Shown here one piece after another: positions 32,108 through 42,547 of a stretch of DNA of 64,000 nt. Position 1 is the first letter of the stretch, and each line of letters opens with the position of its first letter. Both the position numbers and the translations under genes were made by a program. The notes under the pieces were generated by a model. That model saw only the letters and a list, made by a program, of their open reading frames with translations. It was not told where the DNA came from and searched no databases. The stretch is from Malassezia japonica (taxonomy: Eukaryota > Basidiomycota > Malasseziomycetes > Malasseziales > Malasseziaceae), in contig NC_083376.1 of assembly GCF_029542785.1 (NCBI RefSeq), positions 484,817-548,816 on the forward strand, written 5' to 3'.

Positions 32108-35100
32108 ATGCAATCGAGTGGCAGCGGTGAAGCGTCGCCGATGCGGCGCTCCTCGTCCGTCCTCGGCGGACTGTTCAACTGGATGAGCCCGTTCCGCGGC
32201 GGCGATGCGTCGGACGCGGAGCGCGGCGATACGTCGATAGAAGAGCCCTACTCGCCACTTCCGCGGACCGCGAGCGGACTGCTCCACGAGCCGCCGAGCG
32301 AACGGGGGGGGCTCCCGAGCACAGTGAGCTACAGCGCACTGCCTACACAAAAGCCGGCGCTGCCGCGCGCATCGTTCGGCGAGTCCAGCGACACGTACGC
32401 GGCACGGTGGGACTCGCCCCGCGCCTTATACCAGCCAGACACGTCGCTGGCATCCAATCCTTCGCCGCTCGCGCGGCGGGGGCAGGCGGCCGATTTCCAC
32501 GCGGGGTCGTACGAGACACCGACGAAGCGCACGCCCAATACGTCGATCGGATCCGTGTCGCCGTTCGCCCCGCCAAGCACCGGCCGGAAGCACCGGCCGA
32601 TCTACTTTGGCGCGGGCACGTCGCCCCGGACGACCAAACCATACTCGCCGCTGCGCTCGAGCATGACGGCCTCGCGCTCGCTCAATGCGCTTGCTGCACC
32701 AGAGGAGCCGAAGCGCCGCAAGACGGAGGCCTCGCCGAGCGCCGCCTTGCCGGTCCACTTTGAAAAGCCGAGCGCGCCGAGCGCGCCGAGTGCGCAGGTC
32801 GACGAGCCCTCCCGCAAGCGCCCGGCAGAGTCCGCACCGGAGAAAGAGGCGCCGCCGCCGACGCGCGCGGCGTCGACCATGCTCTCGGTCCTCGAGACGT
32901 CCGAGCCGCTGCCGCCCGCGCCTGTGCCCGAGATTGTGAATCCGTACCAGACCCGACAGTCGACACGGTCGCCACGCGCAGCGACGCCGCGCTCGACGCG
33001 GGCCAAGGCGCTCGAGGCGGCGCGCAAGCGCGCGTCGACGACGCCCCGCGATGCGGACGCGCCGCCCAAAGTCTCGCTTCTGGACATGGTCGAGCGCACG
33101 GCGCCGGCGTCGTCGCCCGAGCGCCGCCGCTCCAAGCGCCTCCAGAATACAGAGGAGGACAAGGGCGAAGAGGATGCGCTGGAGGTGCCCAAGACCTGGC
33201 AGATGAACAAGCCCAAGCGCCCGTCGCCACTCGCAATGGGCGTCGGAAAAGAAAAGGAGGCCCAGGACGAGGCAAGCAAGCCGAAAGAGGACAAGGAAGA
33301 GAAGGAGGCTCCGAAGGAGACCGCCGAAAAGGAGGCCGGCGACAAGCGCAAGGTCACTTTCGAGGCGCCGCTGCCCGCCAAGGACGCTGTCGCGAAGCCG
33401 TCGTCCAACGACGCCGGGGCTCCTGCTCCCGAGCCAAAGCGCTCGGTGTTTGCGCCGCCCAAGGCCGAAATGCCCAAGGGCATCCCGCCGAAGAGCTTTG
33501 CCCCGTTTACAAACACCGGCTTCCCGTTGAGCGCTGCGCCTACCGAGTCCGCTAGTCCTCTTGCTTTGAGCCACCACGACAACAGCAATATCAGCGGCAC
33601 GTCGCCGCACTCGCTGTACCGGTCCCCGTCGGCACCGAGCCTGCCGACGTCCGCTGGCGGATTCGCACCGCACCTTACGGCGCCGGCGCCGGTGCCGTTT
33701 GTGTCGGCACCTCCGGTGCCTGCTGTGCAGATCAAGGCGCCCGAGCCGACGGTTGTCAAGGAGCCGCTGCCCGAATACCTGCAGGGCGTACCGACCTGGT
33801 CGATTGTGCAGCCGCCCTGGAAACATACCAAGGACACGTCGTCCGAGGCGGCGCGCCGTGCCTCGCAAGTCCCGTATGAGGACCTTCCTACCTTTTCCTT
33901 TACGATTCCCCAGACGACGGTCCACGGCGCAGACGCAAGCCCGCCCAACTCGGGCTCAATGCCGTACGCCGTGTTTGGCTCGCAGTCGTCCGCCAAGCCG
34001 CACGAGCAAAAGGAGCAGGCGATGGGCACCGGCCGCTCGCCTATCGCGCCATCGCCGGGCTTTTCGTTCTCCCAGCCGACTAAACTGAGCACGTCCAAGG
34101 CCGACGCCGAGATGCCGCCGACGTCGGCGTCGGCGTTTAGCAAGCCGTACGAGACGCCTTCGTTTGGGGGACTGGCCGCCAACTTTTCGTTTGGCAAGCC
34201 CGAGGCAGCGCCGGCCAAGGAGAGCAGCGAGCAACCGAGCAGCTTTTCGTTCGGTAAGCCGGCAGAGCCTGCGCAGGAGAAGCCGAGTAGCTTTTCGTTC
34301 GGTAAGCCTGCCGAGGCCCAGGAGAAGCCCAGTGGCTTTGCTTTTAGCAAGCCCGCCGAGGCCGCGGAAAAGCCGAGCGGGTTCGCGTTCGGCACGCCCG
34401 CCGAGTCAAAAGAAAAGCCCCCGGCCTCTTCTTTCGGCGCACCTGCTCAATCCATTGCAAAGCCTTCTGGCTTCTCGTTTGGCAAACCCGCCGACCAGGC
34501 CACCGACAAGCCGTCCGAGCCCGCGCAGGACAAACCCGCCTTTTCGTTCGGCAAGCCCGCGGACAAGCCCTCTGGTTTCTCGTTCGGGCAGTCTCAGGAC
34601 AAGCCTGCCTTTTCGTTCGGCAGCGGCTCGGGCTTTTCGTTCGGCAAGCCAGCCGATACCCAGCCCTCTCTGTCGTTCGGCAAGCCGCAGAGCCCGTCTC
34701 CGTCGGGCTTTGCATTCGGCGGCGCCCCCAGCTTTGCCCACCAACCCGGCAGCGCAGAAGGCCCGCCCAAGTCGAGCGCCGGCCTGGCCTTTGGCATGAC
34801 GAAGGAGACGCCTATGCTTGGCGAGCCTGTTCCTCTTGGCGGGCCGGCGTCATCTGCACTAGCCGCCGATGCGCCTGCCACGTCCGATGCGCCTGCCACG
34901 TCCGATGCGCCTGCCACGTCCGATGCGCCTGCCACGTCCGATGCGCCTGCCACGTCTGACGCGCCTGCGCCGTCGGGCGACAGTGCGCTGACTTCGGCCG
35001 GTGAAGGCGAGGAAGGCGAAGAGACGCTGCACGAGGTGCGTGCCAAGATCTGGAAGCTAGAGGAAGGCAAATGGCAGGATCTCGGCATCACGCTCTTTCG

Positions 35101-35338
35101 CATCAAGAAGAATGAAGAGACGAGTAAAGTCCGCGTCCTTGCCCGCAATGCTGTCAATGGCAATGTCGTGTTGAACTTTTTGCTATACAGCGGCTTCAAG
35201 GTGACAGGCGACAAGAGCGTCCTCTCGTTTGTCGGCATGATTGATGCGAAGCCTTGCAGCCTGCGCTGCAAGGTCAAGACGATCGATGCGGCAAACGCGT
35301 TGAGGGATGCATTGATGAGCAACACAAACTCGGCCTAG
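32108..35338 (+). CDS. FG nucleoporin with C-terminal Ran-binding domain
   Basis: Nuclear-pore basket nucleoporin of the Nup1/Nup2/Nup50/Nup153 type. Single exon, 1076 aa. The N-terminus (MRRSSSVLGGLFNWMSPFRG) looks like a membrane-binding amphipathic segment. A long disordered, charged region follows, then about a dozen FSFGKP or FAFG repeats (residues about 650-880) that bind karyopherins. Five copies of the hexapeptide DAPATS come next. The last about 105 residues form a Ran-binding domain: EVRAKIWKLEEGKWQDLGIT, then VRVLARNAVNGNVVLNFLL. The RanBD suggests a Nup2/Nup50-like role; the N-terminal helix suggests Nup1/Nup60. Which one is unclear. Confidence 0.85.
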   Translation: MQSSGSGEASPMRRSSSVLGGLFNWMSPFRGGDASDAERGDTSIEEPYSPLPRTASGLLHEPPSERGGLPSTVSYSALPTQKPALPRASFGESSDTYAARWDSPRALYQPDTSLASNPSPLARRGQAADFHAGSYETPTKRTPNTSIGSVSPFAPPSTGRKHRPIYFGAGTSPRTTKPYSPLRSSMTASRSLNALAAPEEPKRRKTEASPSAALPVHFEKPSAPSAPSAQVDEPSRKRPAESAPEKEAPPPTRAASTMLSVLETSEPLPPAPVPEIVNPYQTRQSTRSPRAATPRSTRAKALEAARKRASTTPRDADAPPKVSLLDMVERTAPASSPERRRSKRLQNTEEDKGEEDALEVPKTWQMNKPKRPSPLAMGVGKEKEAQDEASKPKEDKEEKEAPKETAEKEAGDKRKVTFEAPLPAKDAVAKPSSNDAGAPAPEPKRSVFAPPKAEMPKGIPPKSFAPFTNTGFPLSAAPTESASPLALSHHDNSNISGTSPHSLYRSPSAPSLPTSAGGFAPHLTAPAPVPFVSAPPVPAVQIKAPEPTVVKEPLPEYLQGVPTWSIVQPPWKHTKDTSSEAARRASQVPYEDLPTFSFTIPQTTVHGADASPPNSGSMPYAVFGSQSSAKPHEQKEQAMGTGRSPIAPSPGFSFSQPTKLSTSKADAEMPPTSASAFSKPYETPSFGGLAANFSFGKPEAAPAKESSEQPSSFSFGKPAEPAQEKPSSFSFGKPAEAQEKPSGFAFSKPAEAAEKPSGFAFGTPAESKEKPPASSFGAPAQSIAKPSGFSFGKPADQATDKPSEPAQDKPAFSFGKPADKPSGFSFGQSQDKPAFSFGSGSGFSFGKPADTQPSLSFGKPQSPSPSGFAFGGAPSFAHQPGSAEGPPKSSAGLAFGMTKETPMLGEPVPLGGPASSALAADAPATSDAPATSDAPATSDAPATSDAPATSDAPAPSGDSALTSAGEGEEGEETLHEVRAKIWKLEEGKWQDLGITLFRIKKNEETSKVRVLARNAVNGNVVLNFLLYSGFKVTGDKSVLSFVGMIDAKPCSLRCKVKTIDAANALRDALMSNTNSA
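34868..34957 (+). repeat. Tandem 18-nt repeat, five copies (DAPATS)
   Basis: GATGCGCCTGCCACGTCC repeated five times, nearly identical at the DNA level, inside the nucleoporin gene between the FG repeats and the Ran-binding domain. The sixth unit is degenerate (DAPAPS). The near-identity implies recent expansion, and copy number may vary between strains. Confidence 0.9.
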
Positions 35339-35744
35339 GAATGAACTGTTTTTCAAGCATCACCGTGTGCGTCAGGTCAGCCCGTACGCCCTCCTATTTG
35401 ATTGCCTTGTCTGTCAGTGGCCTGGCGATTGAAGCGAGCGGCAAGAGAAAATGGGGTGCTATGGATTTAGGTGGCGCTGGCTGTACCAGCGTCGCCCATT
35501 GAAACGCCCCCGACATTCCGAATAGCAGGGAGCTTGCAATGAAAAGATTGTACGTATTCACCACAGGCGAGAAATCGGGCGGCGACTAGACAGACGGGCC
35601 AAGGCCGATGCCTGCGCTGCGAAGGTGCCGTCCCAGAACAACACCCACAAGCCAAACCAGCACCACACAGGATTTGTGCGTGCCGGTGACACAACGGGGT
35701 ACAGCAGAGCACATAGCTATGGGTATGCGCGGTAACCGCAGAAA
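35339..35744. other. Convergent intergenic stretch, nothing recognised
   Basis: 406 bp between the nucleoporin stop and the KEI1 stop. I see no ORF, tRNA or repeat that I can support. Confidence 0.5.
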
Positions 35745-36564
35745 CTATACATGCTCGCTCGACGTACCGTTGGGCTTGTTCTCCGCAGGGTCGTCTGGCA
35801 GCTCCGCCTCGTCCTCCTCGCCCGGCACCGACTGGTAGGCCGAGGCATGCGCCGCATTCGCCGCGCGCGACTTGGACAAGGGCAGCATCCAGTAGGTGCC
35901 GTGACGGAGGTGCAGTGCATAGGCGTAGAGCACCAGCGCAAAGTAGAGCTTGATCAGCCAGCCGCCGACCAGCACACCCGCGGAAAAGTCGCGCTCTGCC
36001 ACCCAGATGGCATTGGCGGCCTGCGCGCGGCGCTGTGCCTCCTTCTGGCCTTCGGGCGTGTTCACGTCGTAGTCCTTATGGCGGTACTTGGCCATTTCTT
36101 CTGGCGTGCGGTACTCTGCCTCGAGGTTTTCAATGAGTGTCATCAGGCCCGCCTGGTGGCTCGAATTCGACACCGGCTTGCCGTCATGCGCCGCATAGGC
36201 ATACCACCAGAACGCAAAGAGCAGCGTCCAGCCGGTCGAGACCATGTGGTCCAAGATAAAGATATGGGCATACCGAAGAACAGCGCCGGGTTTTTCCTGG
36301 GTAAGTCGAAGCACGTACGTCGCTAATAGCCTTCAGGCCCCAAATGAACACGGGGATCGTGGCGATAGAGTAGATATAAAGAGAGAGTTGGGCAACCGTG
36401 CCGCCTTGGAAAATCGCAATGATGCCGTAAATGCCGGCAATCTTGTTGAAGAGGGAAAACAAAGTGAGGATTTGACTGCCGACTTTAATATCCATGAAAC
36501 CAAGGAACGACGTCACATACGTCTGTATAGACGCACTGGGGGGGCGGAAGTACACTCGCGGCAT
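35745..36564 (-). CDS. KEI1: Kei1, inositol phosphorylceramide synthase regulatory subunit
   Basis: Golgi membrane subunit required with Aur1 for inositol phosphorylceramide synthesis (DUF1753/Kei1 family). Two exons (36564-36319 and 36296-35745) with a 22-nt intron at 36297-36318; 265 aa. The N-terminus SFLGFMDIKVGSQILTLFSL, then FNKIAGIYGIIAIFQGG, is the family signature. Four hydrophobic segments are visible, the third (FILDHMVSTGWTLLFAFWWY) just after the splice junction. The C-terminal cytosolic tail has the SAYQSVPGEEDEAELPDDP stretch typical of the family. Confidence 0.85.
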
Positions 36565-36680
36565 GATTCCTCGCCGTCAAGAGAGGCTGTCGTCGCGTAG
36601 CGAAGCACGGCGCTCCACGTGCGCCCACGTGGCATTTCCACGCGACGCGCGGCACGACGCCAGTGGGGCTCTACACGATG

Positions 36681-37194
36681 CTAAATGTCCCAGTCCTCGT
36701 CGTCGCTGTCCATCTTCTTTTTCCGCGCGACCTGCGTTAGCCCATAGACGTACCGTAATCTTTCCGGTCTCTTGCGCAGGATTCGCCTGGTCGATCTGGT
36801 CGAGGAGCGCAATCAGCTGGTCCTCGGTGACACGCTGCCGCACTTGGCCACTGCGCGCCATCTGCAGCAAAATATCCGAGACGGCGTTCGACTTTTGCGG
36901 CTTGACCAGCGCAATGCGCGACACTTGGTAAGATAAGGAAACATACACCGCTCGCGCGCGTCGCTATCGAGGATCTGGCTCAGCATCTGGCGCTTCATCT
37001 CTTCCTGCTGTGCCAGCTTCTCCTCGCGCTCTCCATCGGCACCGCCCGAGGCGCCAAGGCCAGCGGGGAGTCCACCAGGAACACCACCACCTGCAGTGGG
37101 ACCTGAATTAGCCAGTCCACGTACCGCCCCCGGCACTGCCCCGTAGCTCAGCCATACGCGCACGCCTAATTGCCTCCAGCTCGGGGTCGCTCAT
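36681..37194 (-). CDS. PDCD5/TFAR19 family DNA-binding protein
   Basis: Small helical-bundle protein, a TFAR19 homologue linked in animals to apoptosis and to CCT chaperonin binding. Four exons; introns 37103-37124 (22 nt), 36924-36946 (23 nt) and 36732-36753 (22 nt); 148 aa. It starts MSDPELEAIRRARMAELRG as in PDCD5 proteins across eukaryotes. A Gly-rich insertion replaces the usual short linker. The core EEMKRQMLSQILDSDARERL joined to SRIALVKPQKSNAV is restored exactly across intron 2, and the acidic end (MDSDDEDWDI) is reached only after intron 3. Three introns in 514 bp make this a good test gene for ultrashort splicing. Confidence 0.9.
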
Positions 37195-37637
37195 TTCCTA
37201 GCACGTGGTAGATGGAAAATGGATGCACCCAAAAATCCACCGTGCATGTGGAGTACCGCGGAGGGGCGCAGCCAAGCCGTAGATGTTGCTCATGGCCTGC
37301 AGCCAAGGCGCCCATTGGAGCCGAGTACCAATGGTAATTCGCGGAAAGTTCTCCCTCGCCCAGGATGAGTAGAACATCTTGCTAGATGTTGCAGCTGGCC
37401 TTCATTCATCCCATTCCAGAATGCATAAAGGATGCCGATGCAAGACGGAAGCACCCCACCCCGTTCCTGATCCTCTTCCACACTTGCCAAGGCTCCGGTA
37501 GCCCGCGCACTCCTACTTCATTGAGCGTTCCTGGTGAATTGCTCTACACATTTGTACACCCACACGACGTCTGAGAACTGGTTTCTTTGGACACATCCCT
37601 TACTCGATACCTTTTTGTGTTGATTCATCTTTTCACA
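37195..37637. promoter_or_regulatory. Divergent promoter region
   Basis: 443 bp between the PDCD5 start and the secreted repeat protein start. The half next to the repeat-protein gene is pyrimidine-rich. No specific operator was recognised. Confidence 0.4.
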
Positions 37638-39557
37638 ATGGCATTCTCTGTCACTCGTATGCTTAACGTTGTTTGCGTTGCCATGCTCCTGGCGAGCCAG
37701 GCCGCTAACGCTGCCCCTGTTGCCATGGGCAACGCTCAGGGCGACCTCGCCGCGCGCGGCAACGTTGCCAACGCTCGCGATGAGATCCCTGACTTTGCCC
37801 GTCGCGGCACGGACATGAGCGCGGGCAAGGAGCGCGCTCAGCGCCGCAAGGTCCACGAGGAGCCCACCTGGGAGCCCTACACGGTCCTCGTCCCGAAGAC
37901 CACGGAAAAGGGCTCGACCGTGCACGACACCAAGACGAAGTACCGCACCCGCACCCGCACCCGCACCTACCTTACTACCTATACCCCGTCGACTACGTCG
38001 CAGCAGTCGTGGACTAGCGTCGCTACCCTTGGTACGACGATTACGCTCGAGGGCGCTGGTTCCGGCACTGCGCAGCCGACGTCGGCTATTAGCGGTGGCT
38101 CAGGTTCGGACAGCGGCTCGTCGGGTTCGTCGGGTTCGTCGGGCTCGTCTGGCTCGTCTGGCTCGTTCCCTGGCGTGACTTCGGGATCTGGCTCGGACTC
38201 GAACTCGAACTCGGGTGCGGACTCGAACTCGAACTCGAACTCGAACTCGGGTGCGGACTCGAGCGCTAACTCGGGTGCCAACTCGGGTGCTGGCTCGGAC
38301 TCCAACTCGAACTCGAACTCGGGTGCTGGCTCGGACTCCAACTCGAACTCAAACTCGAACTCGGGCTCTAACTCGAACTCGGGTGCCGACTCGAGCTCGA
38401 ACTCGGGCTCTAACTCGAACTCGGGTGCCGACTCGAACTCGAACTCGGGCTCTAACTCGAACTCGGGCTCTGACCCGTCTTCGAGCTCGAACTCGGGCTC
38501 GGACTCGTCGTCGAACTCGAACTCGAACTCGGGCTCGAACTCGGGCTCGGGCTCGGGCTCGAACTCGGGCTCTGACTCGTCCTCTGGCTCCAAGTCGGGC
38601 TCGGACTCGAACTCGGGCTCTGGTTCCAAGTCGGGTTCTGGCTCTAAGTCGGGCTCTAACTCGCACTCGGGCTCCAAGTCTGGCTCGGGCTCCAAGTCGG
38701 GTTCGGGCTCGCACTCGGGCTCTGGCTCCAAGTCGGGTTCGGGCTCCAAGTCGGGTTCTAGCTCTGGTTCGAACTCGGGCTCCAACTCGACGTCTGGCTC
38801 TGACTCGGGCTCCGGCTCCGGCTCGGGCTCGGGCTCTGGTTCCAACTCGAGCTCCAACTCGGGCTCCAACTCGACCTCCGGCTCTGATTCGGGCTCCGGC
38901 TCGGGCTCTAGCTCGAACTCGGGCTCGAACTCGAACTCGGGATCGAACTCGAACTCGGGATCGAACTCGAACTCGGGATCGAACTCGAACTCGGGCTCTG
39001 GCTCCGGCTCTAACTCGAACTCGGGCTCGAACTCGTCTTCGGGCTCGAACTCGGGTTCGAACTCGGGCTCGAACTCGTCTGGCAACGACCCTGAGCTGTG
39101 CGACGACAGCGAAAGCGACAGCCTTCTTCCTCCCCTTCTCCAGAACTTCCCGAGTGCTAGCCAGGTTAGTGAAGCGGTCAGCAAGCACTGCGTCCCCACT
39201 TCATCTTCTAACTCGAGCTCTTCGTCCGGAACGTCTTCCGCTTCCCCTTCCTCTTCTGCGCGCAATGCTAACATCAGAACTGATACGAGCGGCTCCTTCC
39301 CTACTGCCACCTCGAAGCGGCTAGACCGTGTGGTTTCGACGCTCAGCTCGTCGGACGTGTCGTCCAGCACTTCTCCCAGCTCGAAGCACTCTAACAAGCA
39401 CCACTCCTCGTCGCACGGCCACAGCTCGAGCAAGCACCACTCGTCGAGCAAGCATCACTCGTCGAGCAAGCATCACTCGTCGGGCAAGCATCACTCGTCG
39501 AGCAAGCACCACTCGTCTGCTAAGGCCACGTCGAGCGATGACTGTGATGACGAGTAA
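37638..39557 (+). CDS. Secreted Ser/Asn/Gly/Asp repeat protein with His-rich tail
   Basis: 639 aa, single exon; function unknown. Signal peptide [19 protein letters not shown] with likely cleavage after AANA. A short pro-region with dibasic sites (ARRGTD) follows, then [20 protein letters not shown]. Residues about 155-480 are a long repeat of [12 protein letters not shown] and SDSNSG units. A small Cys-containing domain ([20 protein letters not shown] to SKHCVP) comes next, then a Ser-rich tail with five or more SSKHH repeats. It has no hydrophobic C-terminus, so it is probably secreted or wall-trapped rather than GPI-anchored. The His/Lys tail could bind metal or acidic surfaces. Compositional bias keeps several other frames open here, including an antisense one. 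Confidence 0.8.
   Translation: MAFSVTRMLNVVCVAMLLASQAANAAPVAMGNAQGDLAARGNVANARDEIPDFARRGTDMSAGKERAQRRKVHEEPTWEPYTVLVPKTTEKGSTVHDTKTKYRTRTRTRTYLTTYTPSTTSQQSWTSVATLGTTITLEGAGSGTAQPTSAISGGSGSDSGSSGSSGSSGSSGSSGSFPGVTSGSGSDSNSNSGADSNSNSNSNSGADSSANSGANSGAGSDSNSNSNSGAGSDSNSNSNSNSGSNSNSGADSSSNSGSNSNSGADSNSNSGSNSNSGSDPSSSSNSGSDSSSNSNSNSGSNSGSGSGSNSGSDSSSGSKSGSDSNSGSGSKSGSGSKSGSNSHSGSKSGSGSKSGSGSHSGSGSKSGSGSKSGSSSGSNSGSNSTSGSDSGSGSGSGSGSGSNSSSNSGSNSTSGSDSGSGSGSSSNSGSNSNSGSNSNSGSNSNSGSNSNSGSGSGSNSNSGSNSSSGSNSGSNSGSNSSGNDPELCDDSESDSLLPPLLQNFPSASQVSEAVSKHCVPTSSSNSSSSSGTSSASPSSSARNANIRTDTSGSFPTATSKRLDRVVSTLSSSDVSSSTSPSSKHSNKHHSSSHGHSSSKHHSSSKHHSSSKHHSSGKHHSSSKHHSSAKATSSDDCDDE
38208..39080 (+). repeat. Degenerate TCGAAC/TCGGGC hexanucleotide repeat tract
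   Basis: About 870 bp built from codon pairs AAC-TCG, GGC-TCG, GAC-TCG and AAG-TCG. Long identical runs (for example TCGAACTCGGGATCGAACTC around 38940-38990) suggest replication slippage. The tract is likely length-variable and assembly-sensitive. Confidence 0.85.
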
Positions 39558-39783
39558 ATTGAGTTGTTGAAGTGCGGGAGGCTCGAGCCGACGAATGAAT
39601 GTTACCCACTATGTCTTCCGATTCACGTATCGAGTATTCCCCTCTAGTTGTCCCCTAGTTCCCCGTCTGTATTCCTGTACAAATGTGTCTTAACCCCCTA
39701 TTGTGAAACTCCACTTGTGGAGAAGTGTGCGCAACTTTGATTAGTCAGTCCATTTTCTGGTCCTTAGCGACTCCATTGGCAGA

Positions 39784-41148
39784 ATGAGCAACGCGACGCC
39801 TGGCGCAGCTCCGATGCCCAATGTCAAAGGCGCCGGAAAGAAGGCGACCCTTGCCAAACGTCAGTTATACTCTAACCCGCTTCCCGTTGGGCGCACGCCG
39901 TCCAAACGTACGCAGACAGAGCCTTTGTCTTGGTGGGATTGGTTCAACGAATTGTCCAAGTGGGTGTACGATGGCGCATCCACGGCTCCTGTCTACCGCG
40001 CATGGTACGATGACATGACCAAGTCTGTGTGGATGTATGATACAGGAGAAGCGCATCAGCTCTGGACGCAGGGCTTCTTTGGCAAGGGTAACCTCAGCCG
40101 CAGCGAGCCTACCTGGGTCGCTCGCAAAGAAGCCGAGTGGAGCGCGCGTGAACGCGGCGAGATGACTGCCGAGCAAATGACGCAGCGCCGGCGTGAGGAA
40201 CGCAAGCTGCTCAAGATTGAACGTGCGCGAGCAGCGGTCAAAGCCGGTATTCAGCTCCCAGACGGTATCACCGCACTGGGAGGAAAGCTCGACGAGGGCG
40301 AAAGTGCACCCTCGGGAGACGATCTTTGGAAAGGCGACGAAGAAGCACCAACGATCGAGGCTGGTATGGCTCGTGTCAAGGGTCTCAAGCACTTTTCTTC
40401 CGCGATACCCCAAAAGGAAGGCGCTAGCGACGCTGCGCCTGTTCCGGCCGATCTCTACAGCTCGCCCAAGGAGCTGGAAGGCGTAGAGCACTTCCAGCTC
40501 ACGATGGTCGAGGCTTTTTTCCTTGCAGGTATGCTGGGCTGCTTGGAGGTCTACGATGAGAACCACAATGTACGTGGAATGTACTAACGCAGGTCCTATC
40601 CGTGGAGGCGTTATACCAGCTCTGTCTTCTTTCGCAGCTTCCACTGAGCCTCGCTCTGTCGGCCAGGGGCGATGGACCGAAAGTGTGGGCGAGGCCCGAC
40701 AACCCTTTCCTGCTCTCGTACATTGTCTACCATCATTTCCGCAGCCTTGGATGGGTGGTCAAGAGCGGCACCAAGTTTTGTGTGGACTACCTGCTGTACA
40801 AGCGCGGCCCTGTCTTTAGCCACGCGGAATTCTCTATCCTGGTGGTTCCTGAGTATGTGGACGAAAAAGACGCCGAGCACTCCCCTTTTGCTGCGCACCA
40901 CAATGGCGGCGAGAAGAGCTGGGTGTGGTTTAGTATGATGAATCGTGTCAACAGCCAAGTCCAAAAGGTACGCTTGCAGCGCGGCTTACATTAGACTCTC
41001 ATTCTCGCCCACGTACAGATTCCCAAGCTAGAGGAGTGTGCAGATCTATCTGAGCCAAACCAGCTCGTTGCTATGCTGAAGCAAGGGCACTTCCGCGTAA
41101 AGGAAGTTGGCATTCGCCGCTGGGTGCCCGCTCGAATGAAACCATAGT
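39784..41148 (+). CDS. SEN2: tRNA-splicing endonuclease subunit Sen2 (apparent +1 frameshift near 3' end)
   Basis: Catalytic subunit that cuts the 5' splice site of intron-containing pre-tRNAs. Three exons (39784-40569, 40593-40967, 40995-41148); introns 23 nt (40570-40592) and 27 nt (40968-40994). Family motifs: LWTQGFFGKGNLSRSEPTW near residue 95, and the catalytic Tyr and His in KFCVDYLLYKRGPVFSHAEF. The catalytic-lysine motif QKTLILAHVQ is built across intron 2. The expected C-terminus (VGIRRWVPARMKP) is in the next frame: an AAAA run at 41099-41102 has one base more than the conserved frame needs. Read literally, the protein would end in unrelated residues. Sequencing indel and true frameshift cannot be separated here. 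Confidence 0.85.
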
Positions 41149-41219
41149 CATGCATGATCGTCTTGCGTTATGTTACGTACTCTATGAGAAGTGAACCATG
41201 TATTATCTTAGCCACAAGG

Positions 41220-42547
41220 TCACCGGCGGACCAGGCCAGGCATACCGCCGCGGGTCATTGGGGCACCGGGGCCGCCACCACCTTTGCATGTCTTGTTGAA
41301 AGGCACTGACTTGACCGAAGCCATCTTGTTCCGAATCCGGCCGCGCTCGGGTGCTTTCCAGGCGGCGCGGATGGCCGGGGCAAGTTTGATTAGCTCTTCC
41401 TCATCCACGCCATCGCGGATGCTCTGAATAATGCGACCGACAGTACTTTTATGATTAGCGTTCGCCTTGTCGTCGCGAATACGCATAATGTGCCAAGTGC
41501 TTTCCTTTTCATTCTGGCCAGCAGGAGGGTGCCAAGCGCATTCGACAATTCGGTCGTCGAGCTGTTGGCCCGAGCTCTTCCACTTGTACCATTCTACGTC
41601 CGACATGTCCAGATAGTCGAACGGTTCGTGATCATCACCCTTTACGTGCTGGAGGAGTTGAAAGAAAGGCTTCGCGGTAAAGTCTGGCGTACTGCCAGAG
41701 GGGTCCGCCTTGAGATCGGGGGGGAACCGCAAGCGGATCTTGAAATCGATCGAGTTTTCGTGCTTCGGCTTCCACTTGAGAATTTTTTGGTCCGTGCCAC
41801 AGGTATAACCACCAGTGAAACTGGTAAAGATCAAGCCATCGGTCTGGTGTTGCAAGTGCTTCATCTTGTCGTGAAGCACAGTCTCGAGACCATACGCAAG
41901 ATCCATGGGCTTCAGCTGCACCTCAAAGGGCGCCCTAATGCTCGCTAGTTTGTTTTGCTTCATAAAGCTTTGGTAAGGCGGCAGGACATGGCTGCGAATG
42001 CTCGCATATCTCCGACCAAGCGGCTTGTGCGCCAGGCTTTGACCGTCGATGGCAAGGCAATCGAAAAGAAGTAGCCGAAGCTTGGTCTTTCCGGGGTAAA
42101 TGGTATCAATAACAAGTTCGCCATCCAAAAGAGTGTTGGTGCGCATACCGCCCGTCGCCATCATCGAAGGAGAATTAGTGTCGTGGTGGGGGAAGATCAG
42201 GTTGTCCACCTGGTAGTAGTTATTTTTCCGGTCAATCAGGAACACTTCTTGCTTGCAGGTGGCAGGAGGAACGACGATCAAGATAAGGACGCGTTGGCCA
42301 TCCGATTTTTCACAAACCCAGAAGCTGCAAGGTCAGAGGTGGGGTACGTACTCTTCAGACAAGAGAAGATCGAGCGATTGCTTGTTGAACGAGACGGGCT
42401 GTGCTCCTGGAAATCTAAGGTTAGGGTTGTCTGTACGTACTTTGTGGAATTGAGCTGTAGGATGTCGCGAACATGTTCGCGAAGAAAGTAGAGTTGCTGG
42501 CCCTCGGGAATCTGGACACCCGGAATCTCGGGGACCGTTGTGGACAT
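41220..42547 (-). CDS. CEG1: mRNA capping enzyme, GTP:RNA guanylyltransferase
   Basis: Adds the GMP cap to nascent mRNA in the nucleus. Three exons (42547-42441, 42414-42352, 42324-41220); introns 42415-42440 (26 nt) and 42325-42351 (27 nt); 424 aa. The nucleotidyl-lysine motif EKSDGQRVLI lies just after intron 2. Other covalent nucleotidyltransferase motifs are NTLLDGELVID (motif III), TDGLIFTSF (motif IV) and ILKWKPKHENSIDF (motif V). The C-terminal OB-fold segment ends with RDGVDEEELIKLAPAIRAAW. An upstream in-frame ATG at 42586 would add 13 residues; 42547 (MSTTVPEIPG) is preferred. Confidence 0.94.

Noticed and set aside
37979..39451. 490-codon antisense and 369-codon plus-strand alternative ORFs in the repeat protein.
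   Set aside because: They are poly-EPEF and poly-RTRT products of the hexanucleotide repeat; the sense frame has a signal peptide and Cys domain.
41067..41103. A 37-nt intron in SEN2 that would repair the C-terminal frame.
   Set aside because: The donor GTTGCT is poor, no branch motif is present, and it would delete residues that align with the family. An indel in the A run is simpler.
42415..42440. TTAGGG-like word as an interstitial telomere.
   Set aside because: A single copy inside the CEG1 intron branch region; chance.
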